Assembly: GCF_009720485.1 (NCBI RefSeq)
Contig: NZ_CP045245.1
Location: 1,116,001-1,180,000, forward strand
Length of the DNA: 64,000 nucleotides
Direction of reading: 5' to 3'
Source of the DNA: Cellulomonas sp. JZ18
GTDB lineage: Bacteria; Actinomycetota; Actinomycetes; Actinomycetales; Cellulomonadaceae
In this document: positions 44,901 through 51,002 of the stretch, piece by piece
Position numbering within the stretch: position 1 is the first letter of the stretch
How the letters are laid out: each line of letters begins with the position of its first letter
Program-made: the position numbers and the translations under genes
Notes under the pieces: model-generated
The model's input: only the letters and a program-made list of their open reading frames with translations
Databases searched by the model: none
What the model was told of the DNA's origin: nothing

Positions 44901-45325
44901 ACTCGCTGCCCGTGGACGCCGACCAGGCCGAGCTGCGCGCGGCGTTCCTGCGCACGCCGTGGGCCCACCGGGTCCCGCTGGCCGTGGAGGTCGACGTCGA
45001 GACGACGATCGGCGGCTACGTGCTGCGCTCGCGCATCGACGCGGTCTTCGCGGACCCCGACCGGCCCGGCGTGGACGGGGCCGTCGTGGTCGTGGACTGG
45101 AAGACGGGCGCCCCGCCGTCGGACCGCGCCGAGCGGGAGTCGCGCGCGCTCCAGCTCGCCGTGTACCGGCTCGCGTGGGCCCGCTGGACGGGCACCGACC
45201 CCGGGCTCGTGCGGGCGGCCTTCTGCTACGTCGGGGCCGGCGTCACGGTCACGCCGGACCGCCTGCCCGAGGAGGACGAGATCGCCGCGCTGCTCGCGGC
45301 GGCCGCTCCCGTCGCCACGGCCTGA
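41897..45325 (+). CDS. adnB: AdnB-like helicase-nuclease subunit, active motor
   Basis: A 1142-residue partner of AdnA. The motor domain has intact UvrD motifs: Walker A AGAGSGKTET, TFTRKAAGELAERV, DExQ box LLDEYQDTSYAQL, GDPHQSIYGWRGA, VHAAKGLEWDAV and VAVTRARDRLLL. A C-terminal RecB-type nuclease follows (RRGTAFHAWVEAWYG, VVVDWKTGAPPSD, LQLAVYRLAWAR); it lacks the Fe-S cysteines of the first subunit. GTG 41897 overlaps the adnA stop, so the two subunits are made in step. Length is close to the mycobacterial AdnB. It ends inside a 26-bp tandem repeat. Confidence 0.92.
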   Translation: MSEDVAARVGTPDAEPGAEPAVAPALSAERIARLVGQHPPTEEQRRVIEAPLRPSLVVAGAGSGKTETMAGRVVWLVANGLVAPEQVLGLTFTRKAAGELAERVRRRLRALARAAARDGVTLPTGADVLDELARPHVSTYHAYAASLVSDHALRLGVEPGARLLGEAAQWQLAAQVVESWTGDLGTAAATSTVVDAVLSLSGALDEHLLDPADARARVEQLAADLAATPVGEDRRAPRAKARDLVASLGERARVLDLVVEYRARKRAAESLDFGDQVALAARIARDAPEVGAGERARYRVVLLDEYQDTSYAQLVLLSALFSGGHPVTAVGDPHQSIYGWRGASPGGLARFPETFPVVEPGPGGRGSRARRRPADVVELSTSWRNDVAVLAAANLVAMPLRAAGGRVEVPELRPRPGAGAGTVLAAVTATIEEEAATVAAFVAGQWRSGSHPEGRRTAAVLCRKRSQFEPLRRALRAEGLPVEVVGLGGLLAAPEVVDLVAVLQAAHDPTRGDALVRLLTGARTRLGAADLHALGDWARQGARTHGRDPRATGVEADVVDERSLVDALDDLPPEGWRSAAGRSLTPVGRARLRDLAAVLRAVRAHQGLSLPELVNEAERLLGLDIEVQARPDVDAGRARANLDAFADVVADFARGADRPSLGALLAWLEAADAREDGLELPVTEPDPDAVQLMTVHAAKGLEWDAVAVAGMVDGGLPATAVLGPDGPKDSGWLTGLGVLPYPLRGDADDLPRLECAGAADAKELAERLTRFTRDAGEHEVAEERRLAYVAVTRARDRLLLTAARWADAKAPRRVSPFLSELVDAGLAEVTAWADEPPADATNPRAALVESAVWPADPFARDGSAPRRPAVEAAAAAVLDALADAPGGPHAPDAATPGGDRGAEHDPGPEGEDWDALADRLLAEQAERRRGDARVALPAHLSASSLVRLDADRDAFALGLRRPVPREPSRQARRGTAFHAWVEAWYGRATLVDLDDLPGADDDSLPVDADQAELRAAFLRTPWAHRVPLAVEVDVETTIGGYVLRSRIDAVFADPDRPGVDGAVVVVDWKTGAPPSDRAERESRALQLAVYRLAWARWTGTDPGLVRAAFCYVGAGVTVTPDRLPEEDEIAALLAAAAPVATA

Positions 45326-45424
45326 GCAGCCGTCCCCGCGTCAGGTCCTGAGCAGCCGCCACCACGCCGGGTCCTGAGCGACCGTCACGGCGCCAGGGCC
45401 CGAGCGGCCGTCACAGCGCCGCGG
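45321..45424. repeat. 26-bp imperfect tandem repeat, four copies, between adnB and the phosphotransferase
   Basis: Units beginning CCTGAGCAGCCG or CCTGAGCGACCG recur exactly every 26 bp at 45321, 45347, 45373 and 45399, with increasing divergence. The first copy contains the adnB stop codon and the last one covers the end of the convergent phosphotransferase gene. No coding or CRISPR-like spacer organisation. Confidence 0.8.
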
Positions 45425-46349
45425 CGGCCTCGTCCTCCACGCGCGTGTGCTGGTCGAGGTCGTGCAGCATGCCCACGGCGTCGTCGACGACGTCCTGGCG
45501 TCCGGAGCGCACGCCGTGCAGCAGCCAGCGCGCGAGGGCCAGCTCGCCCGCGAGCATCGCCCGGTCGGCGAGGTGCGGGTCGGTCAGCTCGGTCCGGCGC
45601 AGCAGGTACGCCTCGAGGATGGACTCGACCGCGTCCTGCGGCGCCGCCACCAGCAGCCACGACAGGTCGTCCGCGGGGTCGGCGACCATGGCGCTGCCCC
45701 AGTCGAGGACCCCCGCCACCGCGCCGTCGGCGACGAGCACGTGCGCGCTCGTGAGGTCCCCGTGCACGACCGTCGGCCGGAAGCGCCACAGCGCGACGTC
45801 CTCGAGCTGCTCCTCCCAGCGACGCAGCAGCGTCGGCGGCACCAGGCCGGTCCGCGCGGCCTCGTCGACCTCGGCCTGCCGCCGCTCGCGGTAGCCCCCC
45901 GCGTCGTACACCGGCAGGCCCGCGTCCTCGACGATCGCCGTGGGCAGCTCGTGCACGGCCGCGAGGGCGCGTCCGACGGACGCCGCGAGACCGGGACCGG
46001 GCCGCAGCGTCTCGAGCCGCAGGGGCTGACCCGCCACCTCCCGGTGCACGCAGGCCCGCCCGCCCTCGGGCAGGTGCGCGAACCCGGCGGGGCGCGGCAC
46101 GGCGAACGGCAGACGTCCCTCGTCGACGTGCGGCGCGAGCGCCTCGAGCAGCGCGACCTCCGCCTCGAGGGCCGCACCGGCGGCGGCGTTCTGCGGCGCG
46201 CGCACGACCCAGCGCCGGCGCACCGAGTCCACGACCACGGCGACGTCGAAGTCGGCGCCCGCCACGCCGGGCCGGCGCACGTCGTACGCGTCGAGCCCGG
46301 GGATCGCGACGGTCGCGAGGGCGGCGAGGGCGAGGGGCGAACGGGTCAC
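45411..46349 (-). CDS. APH-family phosphotransferase (macrolide phosphotransferase-like)
   Basis: A 312-residue protein of the aminoglycoside/macrolide phosphotransferase fold. Motifs: N-lobe RRWVVRAPQNAAAGAALEAE (nucleotide Lys replaced, with Arg-Ala-Pro), catalytic loop VVHGDLTSAHVLV (Asp) and metal-binding VLDWGSAMVADPADDLSW. Close relatives are annotated as macrolide 2'-phosphotransferases and occur near whiB7 in several actinobacteria; resistance function here is inference. GTG 46349 is preceded by TACGCT at 7 nt with no ribosome-binding site, a leaderless pattern. It is divergent from nudC and convergent with adnB. Confidence 0.85.
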   Translation of the reverse strand: MTRSPLALAALATVAIPGLDAYDVRRPGVAGADFDVAVVVDSVRRRWVVRAPQNAAAGAALEAEVALLEALAPHVDEGRLPFAVPRPAGFAHLPEGGRACVHREVAGQPLRLETLRPGPGLAASVGRALAAVHELPTAIVEDAGLPVYDAGGYRERRQAEVDEAARTGLVPPTLLRRWEEQLEDVALWRFRPTVVHGDLTSAHVLVADGAVAGVLDWGSAMVADPADDLSWLLVAAPQDAVESILEAYLLRRTELTDPHLADRAMLAGELALARWLLHGVRSGRQDVVDDAVGMLHDLDQHTRVEDEAAAAL

Positions 46350-46513
46350 GCCCGCCAGCGTAGGCGGGCCGGGCGTCCCGGCCGCGGTGCCGCCCGGGCG
46401 TGTTGGCGGTCCGTTTCGTCCCCGGTGGACCCGGAGGGCGGGGCTGCGCACGCGTGCCGCGGGGGCCCGCCGCGGGGCGGGCAGCCGTGCGGGGCCGCGC
46501 GTAGCGTGACGGC
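46350..46513. promoter_or_regulatory. Divergent promoter region, phosphotransferase/nudC
   Basis: The 164-bp gap has TACGCT on the minus strand 7 nt before the phosphotransferase GTG and TAGCGT (46502-46507) on the plus strand 6 nt before the nudC GTG. Both are candidate leaderless -10 elements. The middle contains GTTGGCGG and TTTCGTC, the only low-GC patch. Confidence 0.5.
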
Positions 46514-47509
46514 GTGACGCCCGACCTCCTCGCCGACCTCCCCCTCGCCCGCAGCCGCACCGACCGTGCCGCCCTCCTGCGCGAGGACCCCGACGTGCTG
46601 CCCGCCGCACTCGCGGACGCGGGCACGCGCGTGCTCGTCGTGCACGACGGCGGGGTGCGCACGCAGGGCCCGGACCGCGTCCGCTGGTACACCCCGGACG
46701 AGGCGCGCACCGAGGCGCGCGCGGTGCTCGGGGAGGGCGGCGCGCCGGACGACGCCTGGCTGCTGCTGGGCGCCGACGACGACGGCACGCGGGTGCTCGC
46801 GCTGCGCCTGCCGGACCGCACGCCGCCGGCGACCCGTCCGGGACCCGCGGACGCGGCGGTGCACGCGGCCCGGGTCGCGTCCGCGGGAGCGGCCGGCGAC
46901 GGGTGGCGCTCCCTGCGGGTCGTGGGCGCGGCGCTCGACGCCCGCGACGCGGGCCTGGCCACGACGGCCGTGGCCCTGGACGCGTGGCACGACCGGCACC
47001 CGCGCTGCCCGCGGTGCGGCGCCGCCACGCGGGTGGCGCAGGCGGGCTGGTCGCGCGTGTGCGACGTGGACGCCTCGGAGCACTACCCGCGCACCGACCC
47101 CGCCGTGATCATGGCGGTCGTCGACGACGACGACCGGCTGCTGCTCGGTCACGCCGCGGCGTGGCCGGAGGGGCGCTGGTCCACGCTCGCGGGCTTCGTC
47201 GAGGCCGGCGAGTCCGCCGAGCAGGCGGTGCGCCGCGAGGTGCGCGAGGAGACGGACGTCGTCGTCGACCGCGTCGAGTACCGGGGCAGCCAGCCGTGGC
47301 CGTTCCCGGCGTCGCTCATGCTCGGCTACCGGGCGCACGCCGTCCGCACCGAGGTGACGGTGGACGGACAGGAGATGGCCGCGGCGCGCTGGTTCAGCCG
47401 CGAGGAGCTGGCCCGCGCGGTCGACGAGGGCAGCGTGCTGCTGCCGGGACGCGCGTCGATCGCGCGGGCGCTCGTCGAGGAGTGGTTCGGCCGCCCGTTC
47501 CCGGACTGA
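46514..47509 (+). CDS. nudC: NAD(H) diphosphatase, NudC-type Nudix hydrolase
   Basis: NudC hydrolyses NAD(H) to NMN(H) and AMP and can remove NAD caps from RNA. The 331-residue protein has an N-terminal domain, a zinc ribbon and a Nudix box GFVEAGESAEQAVRREVREE (about residues 224-243), followed by the NudC hallmark SQPWPFPASLM. The zinc ribbon shows CPRCG but the second half has only one Cys (RVCDVDASEHYPRTDP), so one zinc ligand is replaced. GTG 46514 has TAGCGT 6 nt upstream. Its place before mycoredoxin and uvrD2 matches Rv3199c. Confidence 0.92.
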   Translation: MTPDLLADLPLARSRTDRAALLREDPDVLPAALADAGTRVLVVHDGGVRTQGPDRVRWYTPDEARTEARAVLGEGGAPDDAWLLLGADDDGTRVLALRLPDRTPPATRPGPADAAVHAARVASAGAAGDGWRSLRVVGAALDARDAGLATTAVALDAWHDRHPRCPRCGAATRVAQAGWSRVCDVDASEHYPRTDPAVIMAVVDDDDRLLLGHAAAWPEGRWSTLAGFVEAGESAEQAVRREVREETDVVVDRVEYRGSQPWPFPASLMLGYRAHAVRTEVTVDGQEMAAARWFSREELARAVDEGSVLLPGRASIARALVEEWFGRPFPD

Positions 47510-47519
47510 CGGCGCCGGG

Positions 47520-47565
47520 ACGGGCCGCGGCGGCGCGGGGCGGGCCGGCGCCGGGCGCGGCCCGT
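47520..47565. terminator. Terminator between nudC and mycoredoxin genes
   Basis: A 10-bp outer stem (47520-47529 with 47556-47565) encloses a second GC hairpin; two genes converge here. Confidence 0.5.
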
Positions 47566-47569
47566 GCCG

Positions 47570-47830
47570 TCAGAGCCCCAGGCGCGCCTTGACCTCGGCC
47601 AGCGACGGGTTGGTGGCGGCGGAGCCGTCGGGGAACACGACGGTCGGCACGGTCTGGTTGCCGCCGTTCACGGACTCGACGAACGCGGCGGCGTCGGGCT
47701 GCTGCTCGATGTCGACGACGTCGTACGCGATGCCGGCGGAGTCCATCTGCGTCCTCAGCCGGTGGCAGTAGCCGCACCAGGTCGTGGAGTACATCGTCAC
47801 GGTGCCCGGGGCAGGGGTCGTCTGCGTCAT
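47570..47830 (-). CDS. mrx1: Mycoredoxin (glutaredoxin-like)
   Basis: An 86-residue glutaredoxin-fold protein with the active site TTWCGYCHRL, the cis-Pro segment TVPTVVFPDG and the end NPSLAEVKARLGL, which are the marks of mycoredoxin-1. It reduces protein-mycothiol mixed disulfides in actinobacteria, which use mycothiol in place of glutathione. ATG 47830 opens the fold directly. It is divergent from uvrD2 with 137 bp between, the same neighbourhood as Rv3198A in M. tuberculosis. Confidence 0.93.
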   Translation of the reverse strand: MTQTTPAPGTVTMYSTTWCGYCHRLRTQMDSAGIAYDVVDIEQQPDAAAFVESVNGGNQTVPTVVFPDGSAATNPSLAEVKARLGL

Positions 47831-47967
47831 GACGGCAACCCTGCCACGCGTCACCGACGGGGACCGCGCCGCGGCCGGGCCGTTCGCGCGCGGCGTAGCG
47901 ACCGGCGGCGCCGGGGGCAGGCGCGGGCGCGCGGACCCTGTCGGTGGCGGCTGCGACACTGGGGACG

Positions 47968-50019
47968 ATGTCCGCCGACGCCCTCCTCGACGCGCTGGAC
48001 CCCGAGCAGCGCGCGGTCGCGACCGCCCTGACGGGGCCCGTGTGCGTGCTCGCCGGTGCCGGCACCGGCAAGACCCGTGCCATCACCCACCGCATCGCGT
48101 ACGGCGTGCGCACCGGCGTGTACCGCCCGGCGTCGGTGCTCGCCGTGACGTTCACCGCGCGCGCCGCGGGGGAGATGCGCGTGCGGCTGCGCGACCTGGG
48201 TGCCTCCGGTGTCCAGGCGCGCACGTTCCACGCGGCCGCGCTGCGCCAGCTCGGGCACTTCTGGCCCCGGGTCGTGGGCGGCGCGCCGCCGCGGCTGCTC
48301 GAGCAGAAGGCCCCGCTGGTCGCCGAGGCGGGCCGTCGCGTCGGCGTCACCCTCGACCGCGTGTCGGTGCGGGACGTGTCGTCCGAGATCGAGTGGGCCA
48401 AGGTCTCGCTCGTCACGGCGGACGACTACCAGCGTGCGGCCGAGGTCGTCCGGCGCCCCGCCCCGGCCGGTCAGGACCCGCAGGTGGTGGCGCGCCTGCT
48501 CACGGCCTACGAGGACGTCAAGGCGGAGCGCGGCGTCATCGACTTCGAGGACGTCCTGCTGCTGCTCGCCGCGATGCTGGGCCAGCGCGGGGAGATCGCC
48601 GAGGAGGTGCGAGCCCAGTACCGGCACCTCGTCGTCGACGAGTACCAGGACGTCAGCCCGCTGCAGCAGCACCTGCTGGAGCAGTGGCTGGGCGGCCGCC
48701 ACGACCTGTGCGTCGTGGGCGACCCGAGCCAGACCATCTACTCCTTCGCCGGGGCGACGCCGCACCACCTGCTCACCTTCACGCGCCGGCACCCGCGGGC
48801 GACGGTCGTGCGCCTGGTGCGGGACTACCGCTCCACGCCGCAGGTCGTCGGCCTCGCGAACCGCGTGCTGACCGCCACGCGCCGCCCGGGGGACCCCGCC
48901 CCGCTGCACCTGGTCGCCCAGCAGCCGGACGGTCCGCCCGTCCGGTTCACGGCGTACGACGACGACGAGGCGGAGGCCGCCGGCGTGGCGGCACGGGCCG
49001 CCCGGCTGATCGCGTCCGGCGTGCCGGCGAGCGAGATCGCCGTGCTGTACCGCACCAACGTGCAGGCCGAGGCCCTCGAGCAGGCGCTCGCGGCCGCCGG
49101 CGTCGGCTACCAGGTGCGTGGCGGCGAGCGGTTCTTCTCGCGCCGCGACGTGCGCGACGCGCTCGTGCTGCTGCGCGGCGGGGCTCGTGCCGCCGACCCC
49201 GACGTGCCGCTCGGCGAGGCGGCTCGGGACGTCCTGCGCTCGGCGGGGTGGTCGCCCGAGCCGCCGGCGGCCCGCGGTGCCGCGCGCGAGCGCTGGGACG
49301 CCATGCAGGCGCTCGTCGGGCTCGCCGACGACCTCGCCGCCGCGCGCGAGGGGGCGACGATGGTCGACCTCGTCGCCGAGCTCGACGAGCGCGCCGCCGC
49401 GCAGCACGCGCCGACCGTCGACGGGGTGACGCTCGCGTCGCTGCACGCCGCCAAGGGGCTGGAGTGGGACGCCGTCTTCCTCGTCGGGCTGAGCGACGGC
49501 CTCCTGCCGATCTCGCTCGCGCAGACCGACGCGGCCGTGGCCGAGGAGCGCCGGCTGCTGTACGTCGGCGTCACCCGCGCACGCCGGCACCTCGAGCTCT
49601 CCTACGCCGCCGCCCGCACCCCCGGGTCGCGAGCCACGCGGCGCCGCTCCCGCTTCCTCGACGGTCTGTGGGCGGGCGAGGGCGGACGTGGCGCGCGTGC
49701 GACGGCCGCGGGCGTGCGCGCGTGGGTGGCGGGGGACGCGGGCGCCCGCCGCGGGGACGGCGAGCCCGACGCGGCCGTCCTCGACCGGCTGCGGGCCTGG
49801 CGGGCGCGGGTGGCGGCCGAGCGCGGCGTGCCGGCCTTCCGGGTGATGCCCGACGTCGCGCTCGAGGCGGTCGCCGCGGCGGTGCCGACGGGGCCGGCGG
49901 AGCTGCAGCGGGTCCACGGCCTCGGGCAGACGCGGCTGCGCGAGTACGGCGCCGAGCTGCTGCGCGTCGTCGCCGGTGAGGACGTCGTCGCGGGGCGCGC
50001 GAGGCGGCCCCGCGTCTGA
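47968..50019 (+). CDS. uvrD2: UvrD2-type ATP-dependent DNA helicase with HRDC domain
   Basis: A 683-residue superfamily 1 helicase: Walker A AGAGTGKTRA, TFTARAAGEMRVRL, DExQ box VVDEYQDVSPLQQ, GDPSQTIYSFAGAT, LHAAKGLEWDAVFLV and YVGVTRARRHLEL. The C-terminus carries an HRDC domain (LDRLRAWRARVAAERGVPAF to VHGLGQTRLREYG, about residues 605-675), the known architecture of UvrD2. ATG 47968 is chosen because it opens the conserved DPEQRAV segment; GACACT lies 7 nt upstream. Synteny with mycobacteria (mrx1-uvrD2-whiB7) supports the name. Confidence 0.93.
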   Translation: MSADALLDALDPEQRAVATALTGPVCVLAGAGTGKTRAITHRIAYGVRTGVYRPASVLAVTFTARAAGEMRVRLRDLGASGVQARTFHAAALRQLGHFWPRVVGGAPPRLLEQKAPLVAEAGRRVGVTLDRVSVRDVSSEIEWAKVSLVTADDYQRAAEVVRRPAPAGQDPQVVARLLTAYEDVKAERGVIDFEDVLLLLAAMLGQRGEIAEEVRAQYRHLVVDEYQDVSPLQQHLLEQWLGGRHDLCVVGDPSQTIYSFAGATPHHLLTFTRRHPRATVVRLVRDYRSTPQVVGLANRVLTATRRPGDPAPLHLVAQQPDGPPVRFTAYDDDEAEAAGVAARAARLIASGVPASEIAVLYRTNVQAEALEQALAAAGVGYQVRGGERFFSRRDVRDALVLLRGGARAADPDVPLGEAARDVLRSAGWSPEPPAARGAARERWDAMQALVGLADDLAAAREGATMVDLVAELDERAAAQHAPTVDGVTLASLHAAKGLEWDAVFLVGLSDGLLPISLAQTDAAVAEERRLLYVGVTRARRHLELSYAAARTPGSRATRRRSRFLDGLWAGEGGRGARATAAGVRAWVAGDAGARRGDGEPDAAVLDRLRAWRARVAAERGVPAFRVMPDVALEAVAAAVPTGPAELQRVHGLGQTRLREYGAELLRVVAGEDVVAGRARRPRV

Positions 50020-50102
50020 TCACGGGCGGTCCGCGGCGGCCCCGCACCACGCCGGTGGGGGCGGTCGCAGACGCCCGGATGAACTGCTTCCCGAGATCGT
50101 CG

Positions 50103-50140
50103 TTAATTCCTTGTGACCCTGCTCGCAGGGCCCCTAGGGT
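50103..50140 (+). promoter_or_regulatory. whiB7 promoter with AT-rich WhiB7 element
   Basis: A TTGTGA -35 hexamer (50111-50116), an 18-nt spacer and a TAGGGT -10 hexamer (50135-50140). The AT-rich TTAATT just upstream of the -35 (50103-50108) is the kind of element the WhiB7 AT-hook binds at its own promoter together with the primary sigma factor. Confidence 0.75.
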
Positions 50141-50210
50141 GGTCCCCGTCCTTGTTCGCGAGGTGCTGCCGAAGAGGCGGGACCTGATCCGGAAGGAGGT
50201 GGGTGCAGAG

Positions 50211-50381
50211 ATGGAGAGCATGACGATGACCGGCATCGCCGTCGCGCAGCAGACGTACGTGCGGTCGCTCGCGCCCACCACCGAGACCTTCCGTGGGGGC
50301 CGTGTGCCCACCGCCGGGACGCCTGCCCGCCGTCGGCGCACCGCCACGTCCGGCATCGATCTGCACCGCAGGACTCCGTAG
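50211..50381 (+). CDS. Upstream ORF (leader peptide) of the whiB7 attenuator
   Basis: A 56-codon reading frame inside the whiB7 leader, starting at ATG 50211 behind a strong AAGGAGGT ribosome-binding site (50193-50200). The peptide begins MESMTMTGIAVAQQTYVRS, has a run of four Arg codons (PARRRRTATSG) and ends HRRTP, with the stop at 50379-50381, 21 nt before the terminator hairpin. Its last codons contain one arm of the antiterminator stem. In mycobacteria and Streptomyces, ribosome behaviour on such an ORF decides whether whiB7 is transcribed. The peptide sequence probably has no function of its own. Confidence 0.78.
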   Translation: MESMTMTGIAVAQQTYVRSLAPTTETFRGGRVPTAGTPARRRRTATSGIDLHRRTP

Positions 50382-50414
50382 ACCCCGTACGCGTACGCGA
50401 CGGCCGCGGAGTCC
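50371..50414 (+). promoter_or_regulatory. Candidate whiB7 antiterminator stem
   Basis: GGACTCCG (50371-50378, the last codons of the leader peptide) is perfectly complementary to CGGAGTCC (50407-50414). The right arm overlaps the left arm of the terminator hairpin (50402-50410), so the two structures exclude each other. A ribosome at the leader stop would cover the left arm. Confidence 0.7.
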
Positions 50415-50444
50415 GAACTCGGATCCGCGGCCTTTCTCGTCTCT
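50402..50444 (+). terminator. whiB7 leader attenuator terminator
   Basis: A 9-bp stem (50402-50410 with 50424-50432) enclosing a small inner stem and followed by TTTCTCGTCTCT, the best T run after any hairpin in the window. It lies 85 bp before the whiB7 start and would stop transcription in the absence of antibiotic stress. Confidence 0.82.
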
Positions 50445-50528
50445 CCGGCACCTCGCCGGGTGGCACAGGCCCGTCGATCCGACCTCGACGCACCACAGCT
50501 CACCCAGCGAGGACACCAGGAGGACATC

Positions 50529-50873
50529 GTGCGGCTCACGACGCTGCTCGACACCGTGGACCACGGCGGATCCGGACCGTGGCCCACCGGCAGCACCGCG
50601 ACGACGGACGACAACCGACAGTTCGACCGCTTGGTCGCCGATCTCATCCCGTGCCGGTCGAACGACCCCGAGCTGTGGTTCGCCGAGCGCCAGGCCGACG
50701 TGGAGCGGGCCAAGGCCCTGTGCCGCAGCTGCCCGCTCATCGACGGCTGCCTGGCCGGCGCCGTCGAGCGCGCCGAGCCGTGGGGGGTGTGGGGCGGTCA
50801 GGTGTTCGTCGGCGGTGTGGTCGTGCCCACCAAGCGCGGGCGCGGCCGGCCCCGCAAGGACGCGGCCGCCTGA
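50529..50873 (+). CDS. whiB7: WhiB7-type transcriptional regulator with AT-hook
   Basis: A 114-residue Wbl protein that binds a 4Fe-4S cluster and activates intrinsic antibiotic-resistance genes. Four cluster cysteines: DLIPCRSND, then LCRSCPLIDGC. The GVWGGQ turn is present, and the C-terminal AT-hook KRGRGRPRK marks WhiB7 rather than other Wbl proteins. The start is GTG 50529 with AGGAGG at 50517-50522. The gene lies directly after uvrD2, as in mycobacteria, behind a 380-nt leader with an upstream ORF and attenuator. Likely induced by ribosome-targeting antibiotics and autoregulated. Confidence 0.93.
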   Translation: MRLTTLLDTVDHGGSGPWPTGSTATTDDNRQFDRLVADLIPCRSNDPELWFAERQADVERAKALCRSCPLIDGCLAGAVERAEPWGVWGGQVFVGGVVVPTKRGRGRPRKDAAA

Positions 50874-50898
50874 CCGGCGGTCCGTCGCCGTCATCCCC

Positions 50899-50937
50899 AC
50901 GACGGGCCCCGTGCGCACCGCGCACGGGGCCCGTCGT
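50899..50937 (+). terminator. whiB7 terminator
   Basis: An 18-bp perfect stem (50899-50916 with 50920-50937) and 3-nt loop lie 26 nt after the whiB7 stop. Confidence 0.75.
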
Positions 50938-51002
50938 CGTCCCACCTGCGCACCCGGCGCGGCTCCGGCGACGCCCGCCCCGATCCGCCGTCGCGGCCGG
51001 GC

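Noticed and set aside
41684..44968. A 1094-codon minus-strand frame opposite adnB
   Set aside because: GC-bias shadow without motifs; adnB shows all helicase motifs in the forward frame.
45321..45424. Possible CRISPR array
   Set aside because: Units are directly adjacent with no unique spacers and diverge progressively; no cas genes.
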